64,000 nucleotides of DNA from positions 1-64,000 of the forward strand of contig JBGUYY010000097.1 in the NCBI GenBank assembly GCA_045222555.1. The letters run 5' to 3'. Both the position numbers and the translations under genes were made by a program. Positions 12,301-17,430 of the stretch are shown here, piece by piece (position 1 is the stretch's first letter; each line of letters opens with the position of its first letter). The notes beneath the pieces are model-generated. The model had not been told where the DNA came from. It searched no databases and saw nothing but the letters and a program-made list of their open reading frames with translations. Origin of the DNA: UBA1756 sp045222555 (GTDB taxonomy: Bacteria > Bacteroidota > Bacteroidia > Bacteroidales > WCHB1-69).

Positions 12301-15137
12301 ACTGCACGCTCAACTTCACTCTGCCGGCAGGTCTTTCCTACAACGATGCCGACCATCAGATTGAAGGCGAGATTCAGACGGCTGGTATCCACCACTTCAC
12401 CGTCACCGCCACCAACGGCTGCGGTACCAAGCAGGTGACCGGTACCATCACGATGAACGACACCGTGAAGCTGACCGCCAATAACACCACCACGCAGACA
12501 CATTGCCTTGGTGAAGACATCACGGTGATTGAACTTGATGCAGCCAACTGTACGCTCGACTTCGGTCAGATGCCGTCAGTTCTTACTTATAGTGAAGAGG
12601 ACAACACCATTTCAGGACGTTTAGAGGAAGCTCAGGAGTACACCTTCACCATCACGGCTACCAGCACTACCTGTTCGTCCAGCAACAAGACGCTTCCCGT
12701 TTCTATCACTATGAACGACACCGTGAAGCTGGTCGCCATTTCACCTGCTGACAACTTCAGCCAGAAGTTCTGCAAAGGCGAACCAATGAACGATCTGAAC
12801 TTCTACGTTGCCAATGCTGATAATGTAGAACTCACCAATGCTCCCGCAGGCGTAACACTCACTGCCATCACAGCTACAAGTGCTACCGATCCGAACTATG
12901 TGTTGGGTGGCACGCCGACTCAGACGGGCACCTTCAACTTCACCATCACCGCCAGCAGCGAAGCTTGTTCGTCCAGCAGCAAGACCTTCACAGGTACTAT
13001 TGTGGTGGACACTATCCCCGCTGTTACCATCACCACCGATGCTACAAACAACACGGTTTGTGAAGGCCAGTTCATCACACTGACCGCTACGGCAGGCTAT
13101 GAGGAATATGTGTGGAGTAATGAATCGGAAGATGACGTTGTTGAAGAGATTCCGGATAGAAGCCACTATGAGGTTACGGTCACCAACGGTGAGGGCTGTA
13201 GCAACAAAGCTGAGATTGACATCACCATCAACACGCTGCCGACTGTGACGCTGACAGAAGAGAACAACCTCAACACCATCTGCGCCGACAGTGCTTTCCA
13301 TTTCGTGGTCAACTGCACCACAGCCGTAGAGTATGCCTGGAGATTTGACAACGAAGACTATGGACCTACTGATGCCACTTTGCGCACCAACGAGGCTGGC
13401 ACTTATTCCGTAATCGTCACCGATGAACATGGCTGTTCCAATGAGTCTAACACACTGACGGTGACAGTCAACCCGCTTCCGGTAGTCACCACCGAGCACG
13501 AGAATGTTAGCTGCACCGAGTTGGGTTCCGCTATGGTCATCGTGACCAGCGGCACTGGCGATTACACCTGCGCATGGAATGGCGGTACTGCTGAAGGGAT
13601 GCAGATTATGGCTGACCTTCCCACCACCATTATCGATGAGCTGCTCCAAGGTACCTACACCTACGTCGTCACCGACCTCAGCAGCAGCTGCTCCGCCACT
13701 GGAACCGTCACCATTGAGAATCCTGGCGTCATCACCGGTACGCAGCGCCTCTCCAGCGACATTGCTGAAGCAGGAGGCATCTGCAAAGGCTCCGACAATA
13801 TCGTGACCTTCACGATTGAAGGCGGTACTCCCGACTACACGATCGAATGGGTGAATGTGGACAATAACGAAGTGGTGGCCGAAACCGATGAGGTCAGCAG
13901 TACTCCTGCCACCTTCAACTTCAACGAACTGGCAGCTGGCGAGTACCTTTTGGCTATGGTCATCACCGACACTTATGGATGTAATGGTAACGCTGCCGAC
14001 ACGATTGAGTTTACCGTTTGGCCGACCTACAACATCGTACGCGAAATCAACATCGGCACCGGTTTGGACGAATACACCTACGGTCCAAACACCTACACCA
14101 TTACCAATGGTATTCCCGAAGTTCCTGATACTGAAGAACTCGAAACAGCACATGGTTGCGACAGTATCATCAGCTACGTGGTCAACCAGTACGACCTCGA
14201 AATTCTCTTCGCCGACACCTGCTTCCTGACACGCTCCAGCTACACCAGAGAATATACTAACACGCCGAATGAAATGTTGGGCGATACCATCTATTTGGCC
14301 AAGAATACTCCCTCCTATTTCTACGCTTACCTCAGCAACACCGCTGAAGACGATTGGAATGGCGAAAAAATGGATATGAGCTATGAGCTGCAGTACAACG
14401 AACAGGCTATCACCGAAGATGACATGCCGAACCTCGTTGAGAACTTCAGCATCTCCACCTATTATGACCGTATGGGTGTGTACTTTGGCATCAACAACCT
14501 GACAGAGCCTACCGGAGAGATTCCGAGCACGACCTTCGCATTCCGTCAGACCGCCAACAGTACCATCATGCATTTCGACTACTTCTATTTCGATGCCTTC
14601 AAGAACATTCCGAACAAGGTCACCTTCACCGGATTGGAGAACGGCACTTATACCCTGAAATTGAAAGCTGAGTTGCGCAACAGCGATCCGGAGACCGGCA
14701 CCGACCGTAACGGTATCTACAACCCCTACATCGTGAACCGCAGATACGGCCACATCTTCGGTGGTTATGGCGATACCATCGGCCAAAAGGAGGTGATTGC
14801 AGCTCGCAACCTCACCATCATCGTCAACGAGGACGGTACAAATCCGTCAGGTGCCCCCGCTGCCATCAGCGAGTACAGCAACGAAGCTTCCGTGAGCACC
14901 TATCCGAATCCGGTCAACGACCAGCTGAACCTCCGCATTAGCGGCATGAGCGGACAGACGGTCATCACCATCACCGATGCACAGGGCAAGGTGGTACGCA
15001 CCATCAACACCGAACTCACCGGCAGCGAGGAGACGCTGACCTACAGCGTGGCCGACTTCGCCCAGGGTATGTACTTCCTGAACGTTCGCAACAACGACAC
15101 TCTGGTATCGCAGAAGTTCGTGGTTACAAGACGATAA
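396..15137 (+). CDS. Giant repeat-built T9SS surface protein (adhesin-like), 4913 aa
   Basis: Residues 1-21 are a signal peptide ending SASAQ. A unique N-terminal domain (about 22-205) follows, then more than 4,000 residues of Ig-like and SprB-like modules. Visible blocks are: a SprB-like unit (about 369-455); six modules starting NAPAV (601-1136); five 85-residue modules (1323-1747); three 89-residue modules (2264-2530); four SprB-like units with [SN]C[FYN][GR]G-type starts (about 2531-2855); and six NDTVKL modules (3688 to about 4190). Most modules carry a conserved Cys near the start (CAG, CKG, CVG, CLG). A second copy of the N-terminal domain type seems to lie near 4600-4816. The protein ends with a T9SS type A sorting domain (YPNPVNDQLNL to TRR). 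SprB is the gliding adhesin of Flavobacterium; an adhesive or matrix role here is inference. The start is the only ATG in front of a signal peptide. Confidence 0.93.
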   Translation: MKRLLCFFTGMLLLMGSASAQCITLSPDTIKAVVSGNLQFYTLTFGHANLSDNTMYALEYQFYYDDEPIPEDSLRLYINTNSSYIATRLSLNSYTGERITNSHSYFPSKPFDMITNISYQELNCFYGKYLKNNREDIKFGISWLRTGNYKISINLVEMEGATRNNQLIFRSNIYIGGYGATPNGNVAASTELVTTKELEPTVIYACYDEITDDPANSFTRGDMTWTTHDTWANAVEGTVFCTKEVQFITYQENCINRLDSTQSITVGWRPQLTASISETGHNQTICQQTSAGYAILTISGGKAPYSIQPIKNGQNHGEPIEAEQAGTNIKVGGLSAGTYTFMVTDANECTVETATNIEIADVATNNTITITLNPTHVTCNGGTDGSISAEIVDASSEEDAYLPLTYAWSNQTTTTSSDLTTSINTLTAGDYTLVVTDNMGCTASKSVTINEAPAITSSKEVWCCANALPYHYDPQHADTIFTEAGTKEVKYTSANGCDSIVSVTLTVYTPSVVLTDITGNSTICAGSEAALSVGTIADGTEGTVSYAWSNNRTQDTWNTASISVSPSDTTLYTVVATATLGEGDEACTATDTKSFTVKVNAPAVVLNEISGTSTICYGDETELSISTATGTKGDVTYVWNTQETTSTITVEPTATTTYSVVATATVGEGNEACSVTASESVEVTVNAPAVALSDIEPVTICKGGQGATLTVGTIADGTNGELSYVWSAGEQAIDNSNSASIDVNPEATTTYSVVVTATVGNCTTTATKSVTVTVNAPAVALSDIEPITICKGGEGTTLTVSAIADGTNGDLSYVWSADNTAIENSNSASISVNPEATTTYSVVVTATVDDNDVPCTATATKSVTVTVNAPAVALSDIEPVTICKGGQGTTLTVSAISDGTNGELSYVWSAGEQAIDNSNSASISVNPEATTTYSVVVTATVNTNDVVCTATATKSVTVTVNAPAVVLSDITGSSTICAGSNTTLSVVATSNNGTVSYAWTAGEATVGGNSNSITVTPTATTEYTVVATATVNTNNVTCTATDTKNFEVTVNAPAVALGNITGNTTICKGSETTLSVEPTSSTGTVTYAWSNQGTDNSITVSPTQNTTYIVTATATISNNNVTCTATDSKSVVVTVNAPALTMAAISGDTHFCLGGSTQLTASTQTNTGNVTYAWSPATYLNTTEGATVTSKPTAAGTIEYVVTGTATVNTNDVTCTATATESVTITVNDTVQLSTEDATLLTQSVCAGSTITPVEITYANASITHSTIPAGMTYSDEDNTITLAGAPTTAGEYTITLTATSNQQNPICNGKTLTFNLNVNPTVTLSATNLTQSVCAGSNIANVVITNTNSEVTTSTLPAGLTFSNNTISGAPTTAGTYAITITATSNQSNPICDPETVTFNLTVNPTVTLSATNLTQSVCAGSAITNVVITNTNSTVTTSELPAGLTFSNNTISGTPTTAGTYAITITATSNQSNPTCDPETVTFNLTVNPTVTLSATNLTQSVCAGNAITNVVITNTNSTVTTSELPAGLTFSNNTIAGTPTTAGTYTITITATSNQSNPTCDPETATFNLTVNPTVTLEATNLTQTMCAGSDIANVVITNTNSTVTTSTLPEGLTFSNNTISGIPTTAGTYTITITATSNQSNPTCDPETVTFNLTVNPTVTLTATNLTQSVCAGNAITNVVITNTYSTVTTSTLPAGLTFSNNTISGTPTTAGEYTITITATSDQEPACTAETVTFNLTVKALPEPALSDAVICASASDNNNTLTLTTNANMSNYTWSVDGGTITEGSGTNTIKVQWAAAGEKNISITYTGANGCEGTNESSVTVYAAPDFTVTGNPASHSICAVEGTDVITVNSNTQYTYEWSAATGLDMEDAEGNNAKEFKSNTAGTYAVTITGSKTYDNLTCQTTQNVTVTVNEQPVLAVTPQNPTCYGGNNGKITTTVTGGTPAYSFDWSNDTHSNNAQNLTAGTYSVTVTDGNGCHAYATDITLTDPSQITATKSNHEDVNCHGASTGAFTVTAANGTAFDGGQYLYKLGNDQEGTLAVSQTYSNLPAGNYVVTVSDRNGCPVEIKDTIIEPAALSVTAISGAANYCLNDETSELSVTVSGGNLSGNYDYSWKMSIDNGETWTEEGGDDVYTPSTAEAGTFLYKVTVSDECQNEQTTESVTVVVYSQPTIGDIAEQTICVGTTTTLEPTISGGKAELTYAWYKDNSNNPIANATGATYTTPAEDATDGATHTYKLVVTDACENTANKTFTVKVAQALEVADIENQTICVGTSTTLTAVPSNGTEPYAYQWYKGNSAIANATNASYETPAADAVSGQSVTYKVVVTDACANTVAVEKSVTVSVVDALTVADIENQTICVGTSATLTAVPSNGTTPYAYQWYKGNDAIANATSETYTTPTTDAVSGQSVTYKVIVTDACENTVAVEKTVTVSVVNALTVADIENQTICVGTSATLTAVPSNGTTPYAYQWYKGNDAIEGATNASYETPTADAVSGQSVTYKVVVTDACANTVAVEKTVTVSVYDALDIAETHTNISCFGGDNGSITVTASNGNPGYQFKIDNESYSELSATTTATYDQLTAGTYTVTVKDNCGTEKSIAIELTEPAALAATITQQVNVNCYRGNDGSITVTATENTGTAPYTYKRKHVGEFSTNNTFSGLAAGKDTIVVMDHNGCSVEVPFEITQPDTLELHEIADSHIDVSCNGLSDGAIEVAATGGYGTYLYNWNNGGFGGNAADDQLEAGEYTIVVRDGHSCTASVTVTITEPAVLNATIEGTNISCYGETDGTITVSVTGGTEPYTYRWNDDNQQNRVAARTNVSAGEYTVTVTDAHYCTSIKNITLTQPADFTVSVAGDNEICAYETTTFTATTTGDVTLKWYLNDNEIANETNASLSNVNTAGTYKVVATQSGSNCTKEATITLTVDTVPNVTITGESSICYNTEVTLTANNADNYVWGDDADDNTSVTNTLTADSTFVVTGTNSYGCTASASHTVTVNALPDATMTFTLNNATVTPIDNEIDFCADGTLILSVPNVEGSTYTWYGADELLEEDGHSLTLTNTTPEQTGWYSVKITNANGCTSWSASTLIVANPLPNVVLSEDHNLNTICADNAFHFTVTCEACTTAVSSYVWKLNDDIITGASASTLRATEGGTYVVIATDENGCVNTTNALAVTVNELPSVTLNASPSATDGEVTICDGQNVTLTASSETTPFNWEMDRLAIEGNGNTLTATTAGKYTVSVTDGNGCSSTSDTITVHVNPVPNFTIGSESEDNEGNETGIAVCFGTDVSLYAQELEDEVYTYSWQTNDYLELTDNDAEVTFIGTAPADTYTVSATATNSFGCSLTQSHTIIVRSLPSITVANAQVCLNGTVSLSASGAEEYKWTPTEYFTAPNTITDVVTGSPVTFYGIEAGETEIIITGTDEYGCVNETTATITVLDLPTNGLTLANKEICQGATAGWKIEGEYSDYAWTCSLTNSLQPVTGDTVTFTGSTTGTHTVTVEVTDDNNCTNSTSATVYVHELPNISLTSNDAVCEGNTITFTTDAANADNGIHDYIWTYPEDNATVEGETTGNTLTLSWADNGSKTVTVNYTDGNGCTATQAASRSITVNALPDVAITNGQSTAICLGGTVNLTATGATSYEWENEAGNTATITVEPKRDSTFTVTGTDDNGCSNTAAINITVYDTVKLAATNTTQAKCLGDEIDEIVIESANCTLDFGQMSEELAYDAETHKITGRLTSAGVHSFTITATSEHGCSSKSVPVFITMNDTVKLAATNTTQTYCLGTAIEPIELTIANCELDFGQMPTDELTYDESDHIITGEVTSAGEHTFTITASSTTCPSSEKSVVVTITMNDTVRIEATNATQELCLGEPITPIVLDTAHCTLDLDDIPAGLTYNAASHSITGELTSTGVHTFRIIAENGNCGEKEVNFSITMLDTAKLTAEDTTQTLCLGTPITPIVLDTAHCTLNFTLPAGLSYNDADHQIEGEIQTAGIHHFTVTATNGCGTKQVTGTITMNDTVKLTANNTTTQTHCLGEDITVIELDAANCTLDFGQMPSVLTYSEEDNTISGRLEEAQEYTFTITATSTTCSSSNKTLPVSITMNDTVKLVAISPADNFSQKFCKGEPMNDLNFYVANADNVELTNAPAGVTLTAITATSATDPNYVLGGTPTQTGTFNFTITASSEACSSSSKTFTGTIVVDTIPAVTITTDATNNTVCEGQFITLTATAGYEEYVWSNESEDDVVEEIPDRSHYEVTVTNGEGCSNKAEIDITINTLPTVTLTEENNLNTICADSAFHFVVNCTTAVEYAWRFDNEDYGPTDATLRTNEAGTYSVIVTDEHGCSNESNTLTVTVNPLPVVTTEHENVSCTELGSAMVIVTSGTGDYTCAWNGGTAEGMQIMADLPTTIIDELLQGTYTYVVTDLSSSCSATGTVTIENPGVITGTQRLSSDIAEAGGICKGSDNIVTFTIEGGTPDYTIEWVNVDNNEVVAETDEVSSTPATFNFNELAAGEYLLAMVITDTYGCNGNAADTIEFTVWPTYNIVREINIGTGLDEYTYGPNTYTITNGIPEVPDTEELETAHGCDSIISYVVNQYDLEILFADTCFLTRSSYTREYTNTPNEMLGDTIYLAKNTPSYFYAYLSNTAEDDWNGEKMDMSYELQYNEQAITEDDMPNLVENFSISTYYDRMGVYFGINNLTEPTGEIPSTTFAFRQTANSTIMHFDYFYFDAFKNIPNKVTFTGLENGTYTLKLKAELRNSDPETGTDRNGIYNPYIVNRRYGHIFGGYGDTIGQKEVIAARNLTIIVNEDGTNPSGAPAAISEYSNEASVSTYPNPVNDQLNLRISGMSGQTVITITDAQGKVVRTINTELTGSEETLTYSVADFAQGMYFLNVRNNDTLVSQKFVVTRR
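2196..3803 (+). repeat. Six in-frame Ig-like repeats, 255-279 bp
   Basis: Units begin at 2196, 2454, 2721, 3000, 3279 and 3549, each coding NAPAV[AV]L and then a Cys followed by G or YG. The units at 2454-3278 are close to identical over long stretches, which points to recent duplication or gene conversion. All steps are multiples of three. Confidence 0.9.
4362..5636 (+). repeat. Five near-identical 255-bp (85-aa) tandem repeats
   Basis: Unit starts at 4362, 4617, 4872, 5127 and 5382 are exactly 255 bp apart. Each codes VTL.[AE]TNLTQ, a Cys, a GLTFSNNTI motif and ATSNQSNP. The pattern resembles the putative Ig domain often called He_PIG. A more diverged copy lies just before (about 4089-4361). 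The last unit is slightly shorter and diverges at its end. Confidence 0.93.
7185..7985 (+). repeat. Three 267-bp (89-aa) tandem repeats
   Basis: Unit starts at 7185, 7452 and 7719 are exactly 267 bp apart. Each codes VADIENQTICVGTS, AYQWYKGN and a VAVEK.VTVSV end, an Ig-like pattern. The copies are nearly identical in DNA. A diverged relative precedes them from about 6930. Confidence 0.92.
11457..12974 (+). repeat. Six degenerate NDTVKL repeats, 243-258 bp
   Basis: Units start at 11457, 11709, 11967, 12216, 12459 and 12717. Each codes DTV[KR]L or a close variant, a CLG or CKG motif, a Y.[ADE].[SD]H-like stretch and FTITA. They are clearly older than the 255- and 267-bp blocks because the copies differ at many positions and vary in length. 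Confidence 0.8.
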
Positions 15138-15160
15138 CCAAACACAAACCTACCATGAAA

Positions 15161-15188
15161 AGAGCCGCAGAATGCGGCTCTTTTTTTT
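15161..15188 (+). terminator. Rho-independent terminator of the giant gene
   Basis: AGAGCCGCA (15161-15169) pairs with TGCGGCTCT (15173-15181), loop GAA, followed by a run of T. It sits 24 bases after the stop codon. Confidence 0.9.
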
Positions 15189-15191
15189 ACA

Positions 15192-15322
15192 GGAGATTCC
15201 GCCTGCCTTCGGCCGGCGGAATGGTGCGAAACACATCGCAACAAAAGAGGGGGACACGCTGGAGATTCCGCCTGCCTTCGGCCGGCGTAATGGTGCGAAA
15301 CACATCGCAACAAAAGAGGGGG
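15192..15322. repeat. 69-bp direct repeat, two copies
   Basis: Copies start at 15192 and 15261 and are nearly identical (one visible base change, G to T, inside the inner palindrome). Each holds an imperfect hairpin around GCCTTCGGC and ends in ACAAAAGAGGGGG. It looks like an intergenic REP-type repeat and not a gene. Confidence 0.8.
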
Positions 15323-15354
15323 AGCCCGCGGCGTTGCCGCGGGCTCCCCCTCTT
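15314..15354. terminator. Perfect 19-bp hairpin, bidirectional terminator
   Basis: AAGAGGGGGAGCCCGCGGC (15314-15332) is exactly complementary to 15336-15354, with loop GTT. T-rich sequence follows on both strands. It lies between two convergent genes (giant gene on plus, lipoprotein on minus), so it probably stops transcription from both sides. Its left arm overlaps the end of the second 69-bp repeat. Confidence 0.8.
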
Positions 15355-15374
15355 AATTTTGAATGTTCAGTGTA

Positions 15375-16154
15375 TTATTTCTGGCCTCTGGTCCAGAAGC
15401 TGTTTACGTAGCTATATTTAACTGCATTGGTGGTCTTCTTATAGATAACAACAGCAGCATAGCAATTGCTGGCATTGTAACCAGAGACATCAAATGAGAA
15501 CTCGTTGGTGAATTCAGCATTCTTAGCCCCATCGGTCATCAACTGAGCACCATAATAGACATTGCCAGAAGAAGCGGCTCTCAGCACAAAATTGTGAACC
15601 GGGTCAGAGGAAGAGCTGCCCTGCTGTTCGTAGTGCAGACCATCTTCAATCAGATAAGCCACAATGTAATAGTCTGAAATATTGGAAATCTCCTCGAAGT
15701 TCTTGGTTTTCACATACAAAGAAAGAGTCCCATTGTTAATCTCCTGACTTGCATCGATACCGATGGCACAGGGTCTTGCCACCAGCTGCTGGCAATAGGA
15801 AGCAGCATTGTTGTCGGCATCTGTCACATCACCGGCGGCGAGAGTGGGCGTACCCCCATTCAACGGACGGTCGGAGACGAAAGAGTTATAGAGATCTTGC
15901 GGCACGGCCTGCGGGTCCGGAGAAACCTTAACGGCAATACCTACCGTATTCCCGACATTCACAGCAGCATCCAATGAGCTATTTCCCCATTGTCCGCAAT
16001 AGTAGCACCAACTTCCCGTATAATCGATGCAGAATCCCCAGCTCTGCTGCTTCGGATTCAAATTGTCATACGGAGTGGGTTCTTCCTTGGGATCTTTCTT
16101 ACAAGAAACCAAAACGACAGCGACAGCCATCATCATCAAAAAGAATTTCTTCAT
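15375..16154 (-). CDS. Omp28-like lipoprotein with WCYYC motif
   Basis: 259 aa. The N-terminus is a lipoprotein signal (hydrophobic stretch, then LVSC at residues 15-18), so the mature protein is probably membrane anchored. Residues near 45-55 read TGSWCYYCGQWG, matching the thioredoxin-like CxxC segment of Omp28-related outer-membrane proteins, in which a Cys pair starts a redox-fold domain. The remainder is a beta-rich region without motifs I recognise. It stands alone: a TATCTTTG promoter lies upstream and a hairpin terminator downstream. The CxxC could be redox active or just structural; the sequence does not decide this. The Omp28 assignment is moderately sure. Confidence 0.7.
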   Translation of the reverse strand: MKKFFLMMMAVAVVLVSCKKDPKEEPTPYDNLNPKQQSWGFCIDYTGSWCYYCGQWGNSSLDAAVNVGNTVGIAVKVSPDPQAVPQDLYNSFVSDRPLNGGTPTLAAGDVTDADNNAASYCQQLVARPCAIGIDASQEINNGTLSLYVKTKNFEEISNISDYYIVAYLIEDGLHYEQQGSSSSDPVHNFVLRAASSGNVYYGAQLMTDGAKNAEFTNEFSFDVSGYNASNCYAAVVIYKKTTNAVKYSYVNSFWTRGQK

Positions 16155-16201
16155 AATTATTAATTTTAGGGTTAAAAATTTGGATAAATAAAATTAAGCG
16201 G

Positions 16202-16209
16202 CAAAGATA
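16202..16209 (-). promoter_or_regulatory. -7 promoter element of the Omp28-like gene
   Basis: TATCTTTG on the minus strand, 47 bases before the ATG. It matches the Bacteroidota consensus TAnnTTTG. Confidence 0.6.
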
Positions 16210-16282
16210 CACACTATTCTTCAATTTCCCAATATGAAATGGAAAATAAAATCAAAAAAGCATAAATCACAAGAAGTAACAG

Positions 16283-17407
16283 TTACTGCAACGCCTTTTC
16301 TATGCACTGCCAAAGCTTGTCAGCGGTCTGTTCCCAGCTGAAACGGGTACGCTGCTCGCGGCCCTTGGCGATGAGCGACTGACGGAAACTTTCATCCGTC
16401 CACAGCTTCCGCATGGCATCCGCCATCTGCTCCACCGACTGCGGATCGACCAAAATGGCGGCATCCCCAGCCACCTCAGGCATGGAGGTCACATCGGAGG
16501 TGATAACGGCCGTTTCAGCCGCAAAAGCCTCCAAAATCGGTATGCCGAAGCCTTCGAAGAGGGAAGCATATACCAAAGCATGGGCCGAACCCATCAGCTC
16601 AACCAGCTCCTCCGCGGTGACATACCCCAAGAAACGCACATCCGCCGCATGACGCATGGAGTGCAAAACTTCGTTTACATCGTCCTGATTCCCAAATCGT
16701 TCGCCTGCCACCACAAATTTCATATCCGTGTCGGCACTGTCTTTGAAAGCATCAAAAGCCTTTAGCATGTTGGCCAAATTCTTGCGCTTGTGAACGGCAC
16801 TCACAAAGAGGAAATAGTCGCAGCCCCACGCATACTTCACTTTCGCCTCCAAACGCTGCTCGCGCGACAGCGGCGCAAAAGAACCGCCACTGCTATTGTA
16901 CACCACATCAATCTTTTCCTCTGGGATATCATAATAACGATGGATGTCCTGCTTAGAAAACTCCGACACCGTGGCAATGCGCGCTGCTTTCCGCGCAAAT
17001 TGCGGGAAATATTTCACATAATAATTCTGATATTTGGAGCTGAGAAAATCCTTCTTATATTCAAAATTCAAATCATGAATCACATCCACCTGAGGCACAT
17101 CGGTGCGCAGCGACAGCCAGCCATCAGGCGAAAGGAACAGGTCGGGCTTGAGCTTGCCCAATACATACGGGATGGAATATTCAAAATAGATGTACCAGAG
17201 GTAGGGATGGCGCGCAGGCGGAAAAGTCAGCACAGGCTGCACATTCTCCGCAAAAAGAAAACGCTCATCATAATTTCGATCAAAAATAAAATAAAAAGTA
17301 TGCTCGGGATGCGCCTTCACCATGCGCTTCATCGTCTCGCAGGTGAACACCCCGATCCCTTCCAACTTGTCTTTCAGCAACAACCGAGTATTGACAGCAA
17401 TTTTCAT
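16283..17407 (-). CDS. GT4-type glycosyltransferase (family 1 fold)
   Basis: 374 aa, cytoplasmic, no signal peptide. The C-terminal half has the GT-B nucleotide-sugar site: SLFEGFGIPILEAFA is the E-x7-E motif of the GT4 family, followed by TSDVTSMPEVAGDAA. The N-terminal half contains PQVDVIHDLNF, typical of enzymes building surface polysaccharide. Donor and acceptor cannot be told. The gene starts 24 bases after the M1 peptidase stop, in the same direction, so the two may share a transcript. No other polysaccharide genes are adjacent; a sugar transferase lies about 24 kb away. Confidence 0.88.
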   Translation of the reverse strand: MKIAVNTRLLLKDKLEGIGVFTCETMKRMVKAHPEHTFYFIFDRNYDERFLFAENVQPVLTFPPARHPYLWYIYFEYSIPYVLGKLKPDLFLSPDGWLSLRTDVPQVDVIHDLNFEYKKDFLSSKYQNYYVKYFPQFARKAARIATVSEFSKQDIHRYYDIPEEKIDVVYNSSGGSFAPLSREQRLEAKVKYAWGCDYFLFVSAVHKRKNLANMLKAFDAFKDSADTDMKFVVAGERFGNQDDVNEVLHSMRHAADVRFLGYVTAEELVELMGSAHALVYASLFEGFGIPILEAFAAETAVITSDVTSMPEVAGDAAILVDPQSVEQMADAMRKLWTDESFRQSLIAKGREQRTRFSWEQTADKLWQCIEKALQ

Positions 17408-17430
17408 TCCACTACAATGCTTTTCTCTGA

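Noticed and set aside
12741..14786. 681-aa minus-strand open frame inside the giant gene
   Set aside because: Same shadow effect; its frame follows the plus-strand codon pattern and has no motif.
15041..15313. Minus-strand 90-aa open frame with repeated RCVSHH motif
   Set aside because: It is a translation of the 69-bp intergenic repeat and runs into the end of the giant gene.
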